Assembly: GCA_031276055.1 (NCBI GenBank)
Contig: JAISNW010000003.1
Span: 1-5,239, forward strand
Length of the DNA stretch: 5,239 nucleotides
Direction of reading: 5' to 3'
Source: Deferribacteraceae bacterium
GTDB lineage: Bacteria; Chrysiogenota; Deferribacteres; Deferribacterales; JAISNW01
Numbering within the stretch: the first letter of the stretch is position 1; each line of letters begins with the position of its first letter. The notes under the pieces are model-generated. The model saw only the letters and a program-made list of their open reading frames with translations, had not been told where the DNA came from and ran no database searches. The position numbers and the translations under genes were made by a program. Positions 1 to 5,239 of this stretch are shown here, piece by piece.

Positions 1-941
1 TCCACTAGCTTTTTCACAGCGTCCAGCGAGTTGTCAAACATGGCTTTTTCTTCTTGGTTTAATTCAAAATCTAGTATCTTTTCAGCCCCAGCTTTTCCAA
101 GCACAGCCATAACTCCTAGATAATAGCCGCTCACTCCAAATTCGCCGTTGAGCTGCGCACAAACAGGGAGAACGCGTTTTTCGTCTCTAATAACAGCCTC
201 TGCCATCTGCACAGCGGCGGAAGCGGGGGAATAAAAGGCAGAACCGGTCTTTAAGAGCCGAACAACTTCACCGCCTGCATCTCTTGTGCGGGCGATTATG
301 GCGTCTAAAACTTCTTTCGCTTTCTGATGATCTTTATATTTCTTTGCAAGCTGCTCCACAACAGGAATCCCATAAACATTGGCATAGCGCACAAGGGGGA
401 CCATAGTGTCTCCGTGGCCGCCTAAAACTGGAGCATTTATATCTTTTACAGACACCCCAAGCTCCCAAGCGAGAAAAGAGGCAAAACGCGAAGAATCAAG
501 AACCCCCGCCTGTCCAATAACTCTAGAAGCAGGAAAAGCTGTAACTTTTTGAACGAGGGTAACCATCGCATCTAAAGGGTTGGAGATAACTATAACCACT
601 GAATTTGGCGCATAGTTTCTAATATTCTCAGCGACGCCGGAGATAATCTTCGCGTTAGTGGTGAGCAGATCGTCTCGAGACATGCCGGGTTTTCTAGGAA
701 CCCCTGCAGTGACAACAACAATATCTGCTCCTGAAATATCTTTATAATCGTTTGTTCCGCTAACCTTGCTGTCAAAACCATCTATACGGGAAGCTTCTGC
801 AATGTCAAGAGCTTTGCCCGCAGGCATATCAGGCGCTATATCAAAGATAACCACATCCCCCAACCGCCTTGCAACAAAGAGCTGCGCCAAAACGCCGCCA
901 ATCTGCCCGCCCCCAATAAGGGCAATTTTAGGAACTCCCAT
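1..941 (-). CDS. mdh: Malate dehydrogenase, type III (LDH-like), missing only the extreme C-terminus
   Basis: This enzyme interconverts malate and oxaloacetate with NAD in the TCA cycle, in the cytoplasm. The visible 313 residues cover nearly the whole protein (family about 310-320), and the frame is still open at the window edge, so a few C-terminal codons are probably missing. The Rossmann dinucleotide motif IGGGQIGG lies at about residues 9-16, and Asp34 at the end of beta-2 fits NAD preference. The mobile loop VPRKPGMSR (81-89) has Arg83 where lactate dehydrogenases carry Gln, and Arg89, which favours malate over lactate. Asn121 (in SNPLD), Asp149 and Arg152 (in LDSSR) and catalytic His176 (in GGHGD) are all present. 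The ATG at 941 is chosen because it begins just before the Rossmann strand and has a good Shine-Dalgarno sequence. The gene is divergent from yifB. LDH is the main alternative, and the Arg83 signature argues against it. Confidence 0.95.
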   Translation of the reverse strand, partial: MGVPKIALIGGGQIGGVLAQLFVARRLGDVVIFDIAPDMPAGKALDIAEASRIDGFDSKVSGTNDYKDISGADIVVVTAGVPRKPGMSRDDLLTTNAKIISGVAENIRNYAPNSVVIVISNPLDAMVTLVQKVTAFPASRVIGQAGVLDSSRFASFLAWELGVSVKDINAPVLGGHGDTMVPLVRYANVYGIPVVEQLAKKYKDHQKAKEVLDAIIARTRDAGGEVVRLLKTGSAFYSPASAAVQMAEAVIRDEKRVLPVCAQLNGEFGVSGYYLGVMAVLGKAGAEKILDFELNQEEKAMFDNSLDAVKKLV

Positions 942-950
942 AAAGATAAA

Positions 951-956
951 CTCCTT
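951..956 (-). promoter_or_regulatory. Shine-Dalgarno site of mdh
   Basis: Read on the minus strand, AAGGAG lies nine bases before the mdh ATG. It is the only near-consensus ribosome binding site at a gene start in this window, and it fixes the mdh start. Confidence 0.85.
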
Positions 957-966
957 AACTTTTTAA

Positions 967-980
967 TAAGAAAATTCTTA
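967..980. repeat. 14-bp inverted repeat TAAGAA-AA-TTCTTA in the mdh leader
   Basis: Two perfect 6-base arms are separated by two bases, within the mdh upstream region. With the proposed mdh promoter, the repeat would start at about the transcription start. A two-base loop is too tight for a good RNA hairpin, so a DNA-binding (operator) site is the likelier reading. Its core GAAAATTC recurs in the alaS promoter. The role is inferred; AT-rich DNA can produce such palindromes by chance. Confidence 0.4.
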
Positions 981-1028
981 CGATCTAGTCTATCAAAAAG
1001 TTTAAGCAGGGTAAACAAAAAATTCTTA
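971..1028. repeat. Direct repeat of AAAATTCTTA (971-980 and 1019-1028)
   Basis: The decamer occurs twice in the mdh-yifB intergenic region with starts 48 bases apart. The left copy is the right-hand part of the inverted repeat at 967-980. The right copy lies just upstream of the proposed mdh -35 box. Paired sites could bind one regulator serving both divergent genes, but in such AT-rich DNA the repeat may be accidental. Confidence 0.35.
987..1015 (-). promoter_or_regulatory. Candidate sigma-70-type promoter of mdh
   Basis: On the minus strand, TTTACC (1010-1015) and TAGACT (987-992) are separated by exactly 17 bases. Each box matches four of six positions of the TTGACA/TATAAT consensus. Transcription would begin near 980, giving a leader of roughly 40 bases that contains the inverted repeat and the Shine-Dalgarno site. 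The spacing is ideal but the boxes are weak. Confidence 0.4.
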
Positions 1029-1075
1029 AAAGATTGGGCGCTCTCCCCCCCTCATTTTTTTAGTGACTTGTTTCT

Positions 1076-1081
1076 TATAGT
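1076..1081 (+). promoter_or_regulatory. Weak candidate -10 box for the yifB operon
   Basis: TATAGT matches five of six positions of the -10 consensus and lies 17 bases before the yifB ATG. No clear -35 box is seen at the right distance; the region holds a T7 run (1055-1061) and a C7 run (1045-1051). If used, transcription would start near 1088-1090, leaving a leader of only about ten bases. No purine-rich Shine-Dalgarno sequence precedes the ATG. Confidence 0.3.
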
Positions 1082-1098
1082 GTGTTACCTTCCTAGCC

Positions 1099-2601
1099 AT
1101 GTTTGCAAAGGTGATTAGCAGCCATGTGGTGGGCATAGATGGTTTAGGCGTCGACGTAGAGGTTGATATTAACCCCATTGGGCTGCCTGTCTACCTTGTG
1201 GTGGGTTTAGCAGAAGGGGCTGCAAGGGAGAGCAAAGAGCGGGTTCGTTCCGCCCTGACTAACCTTGATTACCGCCTTTTTAACCACCCTGTTACAGTTA
1301 ATCTTGCACCGGCGGACATCAAAAAAATGGGCAGCCACTTTGATCTGCCTATCGCTGTCGGCTTTATCGCCGCTATCTCTAACGATCTCGATATAAAAGA
1401 CACCCTCTTTCTTGGGGAGCTGTCGCTGGACGGCTCATTGAAAGGAGTATCAGGCGTTCTCTGCATGTGCGATTGGGCAAAGAGCGCGGGCTTAAAACGA
1501 GTGGTTCTCCCTGAGGCTAATGCAGAGGAAGCCCTTCTTGTAGAAGGGATCGATATATATCCATTTAAGCACCTCTCTGAAGTTATATCATTCTTAAAAG
1601 GCTCTGTTCAACCTCCCCCTGCCTCCCGCACCGATTATTACAGCGATATTCCGGAGTATAAAGAGGATTTTTCTGATGTTAAAGGGCAGTTTGCAGCTAG
1701 ACGGGCGGCGGAGATTGCTGCTGCAGGCATGCACAATATAATAATGATGGGGGCGCCCGGCTCAGGTAAAACTATGATAGCCCGCAGAATTGTGAGCATC
1801 CTTCCGCCTATGAGTATAGAGGAAGCTCTTTTAACCACAAAGGTTCATTCAGTGGCAGGTTTGTTGATGGATCGAGGCTCGCTTATTAAGACTAGACCGT
1901 TCATGGCGCCTCACCATACCGCAAGCGATGTGGCGATTGTGGGTGGCGGTTCAAAGGCGATGCCTGGTCATGTGAGCCTAGCCACTAACGGAGTTCTCTT
2001 TTTAGATGAGGTTTTGGAATTTAATAGGAGCGTTCTTGAAGTTCTTAGACAGCCATTAGAAGATAGAACGGTCACCATAGCTAGAGCAGGGCGCACCGCT
2101 CAATACCCTGCCGAGTTCATGCTTGTAGCTGCTTGCAACCCATGCCCATGCGGTTATTTCGGTGATCGCCGTAAAGAGTGCATCTGTTCTCAACTGCAGG
2201 TAGAACGTTATAGAGCTAGGCTCTCTGGACCGCTGATGGATAGGATTGACCTTCATGTTCGGATTCCCTCAACAGATTTCAGCGATCTAAAGAGCAGTAA
2301 AGCAGGCGAGCGCTCCGCTGATATCCGCTCAAGGGTTATAGCGGCGCATGAAGCGCAGAAGGCGCGTTATATGGGAATGGGGGTGCACTTTAACTCCCGT
2401 ATGCCTGAAAAGATGTTGAGGCATAAGGTGGCAGACGCCGCCCTCAACACCCTTGAAGGCGCTATGCGTAAACTCTCCTTCTCTGCACGAGCCTATGGTA
2501 AAACTTTGAGGGTGGCAAGAACTATAGCAGATCTGGCGATGAGCGAGTATGTAACCGAGGTTCATATGGCTGAAGCCATCCAGTATAGAGGGCTTTTGTA
2601 G
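1099..2601 (+). CDS. comM: YifB/ComM family Mg-chelatase-like AAA+ ATPase
   Basis: ComM (YifB) is a cytoplasmic AAA+ ATPase. In studied Gram-negative bacteria it promotes branch migration during integration of transforming DNA. The 500-residue length is normal for the family. The N-terminal ChlI-like domain (about 1-165) carries the family hallmarks GIDG (12-15), RESKERVRSAL (43-53) and VNLAPADIKK (67-76). The ATPase core has Walker A GAPGSGKT (218-225) and Walker B VLFLDE (299-304), followed by LRQPLEDR (316-323). A cysteine cluster, CNPCPCG (346-352) plus CIC (361-363), could bind zinc or be structural; it is common in this family. GPLMDRIDLHV (377-387) and the C-terminal RVARTIADL (471-479) and EAIQYR (492-497) complete the pattern. 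The start is chosen because the family protein begins this way. No ribosome binding site is visible. The next gene starts five bases after the stop, so the two are probably one transcription unit. The function in competence is taken from family knowledge. Confidence 0.95.
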   Translation: MFAKVISSHVVGIDGLGVDVEVDINPIGLPVYLVVGLAEGAARESKERVRSALTNLDYRLFNHPVTVNLAPADIKKMGSHFDLPIAVGFIAAISNDLDIKDTLFLGELSLDGSLKGVSGVLCMCDWAKSAGLKRVVLPEANAEEALLVEGIDIYPFKHLSEVISFLKGSVQPPPASRTDYYSDIPEYKEDFSDVKGQFAARRAAEIAAAGMHNIIMMGAPGSGKTMIARRIVSILPPMSIEEALLTTKVHSVAGLLMDRGSLIKTRPFMAPHHTASDVAIVGGGSKAMPGHVSLATNGVLFLDEVLEFNRSVLEVLRQPLEDRTVTIARAGRTAQYPAEFMLVAACNPCPCGYFGDRRKECICSQLQVERYRARLSGPLMDRIDLHVRIPSTDFSDLKSSKAGERSADIRSRVIAAHEAQKARYMGMGVHFNSRMPEKMLRHKVADAALNTLEGAMRKLSFSARAYGKTLRVARTIADLAMSEYVTEVHMAEAIQYRGLL

Positions 2602-2606
2602 AAATT

Positions 2607-3410
2607 ATGAGGGCGCTCTTCTTTCTGCAAGGCTATTTCGGAGAGCAGATCGCCGCCTTAATAGAGCCGTTGGAACCTATAATATACACATATTCCGCTG
2701 CCGTTGCCCGAAAGCACCACAAACCGTTTTTGCGGGAAAAATGCCGCTATATAAAAGAGACCCGTTATGAAAGTGAGAAGATCAGGATAGCTAAAGATGA
2801 CATTGTCTTTTGCGGCGGGTGGACAAAAGATTTCTTTCATTATACCCCTCACGAATTCAACATTTATTATATCCATCCTTCGCTTTTGCCTATGTATAGA
2901 GGGGTTGGAGCAGTTTCAGCGCAATTTGAAAAGGGGGTGGCGATAGGCGGGGTAAGTATATACTTAGATAGTGATAGAGTTGATGCGGGTGATATAGTTT
3001 ATCAAGAAATGGTGCGTATAGAGCATAACGACTACCCTGAAGATTATCTTTCTAACTGCGCCGCCGGCGCCTATCGCGGAATAAGAGCAATCTTAAACGG
3101 CGGCGTTGCTGGAACAAAACAGAATGATCTTTTAGCAACTGCTGCAGGAAGAGTCCGCAGCAGAGATGCAATATTAGATGTAAACCTTTCAGCCGCCTCT
3201 TTTTATAACTTCGTCAGGGCGCACAGCCGCCCATATTCAGGGGCGCGGCTATTTATGGATGGGCGCTTTATTACCGTATGGCGCTGCTCAATAGAGAGTT
3301 GGAACGGCGTCTGCGGAAAATCAGGGGAGATAGTCGGAGAGAGCGATTATGGGGTTGAAATGGCGTGCGGAGAAGGCTCTGTTATCCTCACAGAGATTGC
3401 AGAAGTCTAA
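2607..3410 (+). CDS. Formyltransferase-like protein, Fmt/ArnA type, substrate unknown
   Basis: This 267-residue protein looks like a cytoplasmic 10-formyltetrahydrofolate-dependent formyltransferase. The N-terminal catalytic domain (about 1-170) contains HPSLLPMYRG (90-99) and VDAGDIV (125-131), which hold the expected catalytic His90 and Asp126. The usual Asn two residues before the His (N-x-H) is absent: the sequence reads FNIYYIH, with Tyr88 at that place and Asn85 three residues earlier. The C-terminal part (about 189-267) resembles the Formyl_trans_C domain: LSAASFYNFVRA (194-205), RPYSGARLFMDGR (208-220), TVWR (223-226), then GEIV (240-243) and a final ILTEI strand. It is shorter than methionyl-tRNA formyltransferase (about 310-320) and has no def gene beside it, so it is probably not the main Fmt. 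A sugar-nucleotide N-formyltransferase is another option, but no sugar genes are near. It follows yifB by five bases; a distant AGAGGG (2587-2592) is the only Shine-Dalgarno candidate. The fold call is fairly sure; the substrate is unknown. Confidence 0.75.
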   Translation: MRALFFLQGYFGEQIAALIEPLEPIIYTYSAAVARKHHKPFLREKCRYIKETRYESEKIRIAKDDIVFCGGWTKDFFHYTPHEFNIYYIHPSLLPMYRGVGAVSAQFEKGVAIGGVSIYLDSDRVDAGDIVYQEMVRIEHNDYPEDYLSNCAAGAYRGIRAILNGGVAGTKQNDLLATAAGRVRSRDAILDVNLSAASFYNFVRAHSRPYSGARLFMDGRFITVWRCSIESWNGVCGKSGEIVGESDYGVEMACGEGSVILTEIAEV

Positions 3411-3460
3411 ACTCTCATATTTCATCAGCATCGGTAAAAAATTAGCCATTATCTATATAG

Positions 3461-3488
3461 TTGTTTTTTATGAAAATTCATCTATAAT
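3461..3488 (+). promoter_or_regulatory. alaS promoter predicted to give a leaderless transcript
   Basis: A perfect TATAAT (3483-3488) is preceded by TTGTTT (3461-3466, three of six matches to TTGACA) with a 16-base spacer. Only eight bases separate the -10 box from the alaS ATG at 3497, so transcription would start at or within a base or two of the start codon. There is no Shine-Dalgarno sequence upstream of that ATG, which fits leaderless initiation. The rest of the 3411-3496 gap shows no convincing terminator hairpin after the formyltransferase-like gene. Confidence 0.6.
3470..3481. repeat. Inverted repeat ATGAA-AA-TTCAT inside the alaS promoter
   Basis: Perfect 5-base arms with a two-base centre lie in the spacer between the -35 and -10 boxes, where a bound repressor would block RNA polymerase. 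The core GAAAATTC is identical to that of the mdh leader repeat at 967-980. E. coli AlaRS is known to repress its own gene by binding a palindrome near the transcription start; whether this repeat plays such a part is only a guess. Confidence 0.35.
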
Positions 3489-3496
3489 TCAACGCT

Positions 3497-5239
3497 ATGA
3501 CAGGAAATGAGATTAGAGAGACTTTTTTAAGATATTTCAGGGAGCGCGCTCATACAGTGGTTGATTCCTCCTCCCTTGTGCCGCAGGATGATCCTACCCT
3601 TCTATTTGCCAACGCGGGGATGAACCAATTTAAGGATGCCTTTTTAGGCAAGGCGGAACGCCCATATACCCGCGCCGCAAGCTGCCAAAAGGTTGTGCGC
3701 GCAGGCGGCAAACACAACGATCTAGAAAATGTGGGGCGCACCTCGCGCCACCACACCTTCTTTGAGATGCTGGGCAACTTCTCCTTTGGCGATTACTTCA
3801 AAAAAGAGGCAATCCGCTTCGCATGGAACTTCCTCACAGAAGAGCTGAAGCTGCCTGCGGAGAAGCTATTCGTCTCCATATATAAAGATGACGATGAAGC
3901 GTTCGCCCTATGGCGTGAGATTGGGCTTTCAGAAGATAAAATCTTGCGTCGAGGGGAGAAAGACAATTTCTGGCAGATGGGTGAAACTGGTCCGTGCGGT
4001 CCGTGCAGTGAGATACATATCGACCAAGGCCCTGGGACCGGTTGCGGACGAGCGGATTGCAGCCCAGATTGCGATTGCGACAGGCATTTAGAGCTGTGGA
4101 ATCTCGTTTTTATGCAATTTAACCGTGATCTGGACGGCGTGCTCCACCGCCTCCCTAAACCCAGCATAGATACAGGGATGGGGCTTGAGCGGGTGGCAAG
4201 CGTTGTTCAGCAGGTAAAGAGCAACTATGATACTGATCTTATCCTCCCAATAATCTATTATATCGCGAGCATGTGTGGAGAAAGTTACGGAGATGATAAT
4301 TCAAAAGATATATCTATGCGGGTGATTGCCGACCATGCACGAAGTTCAACCTTTCTTATTGCAGACGGGGTGCTCCCGTCTAATGAAGGCCGCGGCTATG
4401 TATTAAGGCGGATCATGCGGCGCGCTATGCGGCATGGAGCTATTATAGGGATGGATGCTGTATTCTTCTATAAAGTCTGTTCTTTTGTTATAGACTTTAT
4501 GAAAGAACATTATGCTGAACTTGCTGATAAGAAGGAATATGTAGAAAAGGTGGTTATTTCAGAGGAGAATTCCTTTGAACGCACCTTGAATTCAGGGCTG
4601 AAACTGATAGAGGATGAGATATTTTCAAAGCAGCCGACAGGTTCTCTCGTCAATGGAGAGTTGATCTTTAAACTATACGACACATACGGCTTTCCTGTTG
4701 ATCTGCAAAAAGATATTTTAGAAGACGCGGGCTACACCCTTGATATGCAAGGGTTTAACAAACAGATGGCGCACCAGCAGGAGATGGCGAGGAATAGCTC
4801 TCTCGGGCTTGCGGCAAGTAGTATATCTGATGAGATTCTCAAACTATCCTATCGCTATAAATCTGAATTTATAGGCTATGAGAAGCTAAGCGGAGAAACA
4901 ACAGTTTTAGCGGTTGTTGGAGATGAGATTATCTTAGCGGCTACCCCATTCTATCCTGAGGGGGGCGGGCAGATATCCGACACAGGGCGGATAGAGGCGG
5001 CGGGCGGGTCTATGTTGGTGCAGAAGGTTTACCGCTTAGAAAGCGCCATCGTTCATAAAGGGGTTATCACAGGGGCTATAAGAGCAGATGATAGAGTTTT
5101 ATGCAAGGTTGACGGGGGAAAACGTCTTGCAGTTTCAATGAACCATACCGCCACCCACCTTTTACATAAAGCTCTCCGCACTGTTTTAGGCGAACATGCC
5201 CGTCAAGCGGGTTCATACGTTTCAGCAAGCGGACTCCGC
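3497..5239 (+). CDS. alaS: Alanyl-tRNA synthetase, N-terminal two-thirds (truncated by window edge)
   Basis: AlaRS charges tRNA-Ala with alanine and hydrolyses mischarged Ser/Gly-tRNA-Ala. The frame is open for 581 codons to the window end; the family is about 870-880 residues, so roughly 290 are missing. The class II catalytic domain shows the conserved motif 1 region (DPTLLFANAGMNQFKDAF, starting near residue 33), motif 2 (RAASCQK, 59-65, to HHTFFEMLGNFSFGDY, 85-100) and motif 3 (DTGMGLERV, 225-233). The tRNA-recognition region contains DGVLPSNEGRGYVLRR (290-305) and LYDTYGFPVDL (393-403). The editing part begins with TPFYPEGGGQ (483-492) and has the zinc-site HTATH (His550, His554); the second Cys/His pair lies beyond the window. 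A Cys-rich insert with Cys183, 188, 192, 194 and His197 precedes LELWN. The start matches the usual MTGNEIR-like N-terminus. The gene appears to have its own promoter, with no ribosome binding site. Confidence 0.98.
   Translation, partial: MTGNEIRETFLRYFRERAHTVVDSSSLVPQDDPTLLFANAGMNQFKDAFLGKAERPYTRAASCQKVVRAGGKHNDLENVGRTSRHHTFFEMLGNFSFGDYFKKEAIRFAWNFLTEELKLPAEKLFVSIYKDDDEAFALWREIGLSEDKILRRGEKDNFWQMGETGPCGPCSEIHIDQGPGTGCGRADCSPDCDCDRHLELWNLVFMQFNRDLDGVLHRLPKPSIDTGMGLERVASVVQQVKSNYDTDLILPIIYYIASMCGESYGDDNSKDISMRVIADHARSSTFLIADGVLPSNEGRGYVLRRIMRRAMRHGAIIGMDAVFFYKVCSFVIDFMKEHYAELADKKEYVEKVVISEENSFERTLNSGLKLIEDEIFSKQPTGSLVNGELIFKLYDTYGFPVDLQKDILEDAGYTLDMQGFNKQMAHQQEMARNSSLGLAASSISDEILKLSYRYKSEFIGYEKLSGETTVLAVVGDEIILAATPFYPEGGGQISDTGRIEAAGGSMLVQKVYRLESAIVHKGVITGAIRADDRVLCKVDGGKRLAVSMNHTATHLLHKALRTVLGEHARQAGSYVSASGLR

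Noticed and set aside
766..966. 66-codon plus-strand open frame over the mdh start
   Set aside because: It overlaps the conserved Rossmann-fold part of mdh in antisense and has no recognisable protein features.
1023..1605. ATTCTTAAAAG shared by the intergenic region (near 1022-1032) and yifB coding sequence (near 1590-1601)
   Set aside because: The second copy is inside the conserved reading frame and such an AT-rich 11-mer can recur by chance.
1269..2565. Several minus-strand open frames of 60-80 codons inside yifB
   Set aside because: All are antisense to conserved YifB motifs; they are expected by chance in such a sequence.
3431..3470. Possible terminator after the formyltransferase-like gene (CTATATAG at 3453-3460 followed by a T-rich run)
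   Set aside because: The palindrome is only eight AT-rich bases with no loop, and no GC-rich stem is present. The T run belongs more plausibly to the alaS promoter.
4046..4081. GATTGC-like repeated hexamers in alaS
   Set aside because: They are codons for the Asp-Cys pairs of the Cys-rich insert, not a DNA repeat with its own role.
3793..4167. 124-codon open frame on the minus strand
   Set aside because: It lies wholly antisense to the conserved alaS catalytic domain and its translation (Ser/Arg-rich, low order) resembles no family I know; it is a shadow frame.

Overview
The window holds four protein genes and two short intergenic regions. It is an ordinary, densely coded bacterial chromosome segment. 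I see no mobile element, CRISPR array, rRNA or tRNA. By eye the GC content is in the mid-40s percent, with AT-rich promoter regions. The proteins suggest a Gram-negative bacterium with a deltaproteobacterial or Deferribacteres-like flavour: a type III (LDH-like) malate dehydrogenase, a ComM/YifB ATPase with a Cys cluster, and an alanyl-tRNA synthetase with a Cys-rich GCG...DC...CDCD insert. Rickettsial MDHs are also similar, so this placement is an inference from remembered family patterns and is not secure.

Layout. Positions 1-941 (minus strand) carry malate dehydrogenase, complete at its start and cut by the window edge a few codons before its expected end. Positions 942-1098 are a divergent intergenic region with a good ribosome binding site and a plausible promoter for mdh, a 14-bp inverted repeat, a repeated AT-rich decamer, and a weak promoter candidate for the plus-strand gene. 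Positions 1099-2601 (plus) encode a full-length YifB/ComM-type Mg-chelatase-like AAA+ ATPase. Five bases later, 2607-3410 (plus) encodes a short two-domain formyltransferase-like protein of unknown substrate, probably cotranscribed with yifB. Positions 3411-3496 are a short intergenic region with a strong-looking promoter. Positions 3497-5239 (plus) are the first 581 codons of alanyl-tRNA synthetase, which runs off the right edge.

The genes do not form one pathway: central carbon metabolism (mdh), DNA processing in natural transformation (yifB/comM), a formyl transfer reaction, and translation (alaS). The points most worth a second look are the formyltransferase-like protein, whose catalytic Asn-x-His signature is altered; the alaS promoter, whose -10 box lies so close to the ATG that the mRNA should be leaderless or nearly so; and a GAAAATTC-centred inverted repeat that occurs both in the mdh leader and inside the alaS promoter. 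I found no convincing multi-gene novel system.
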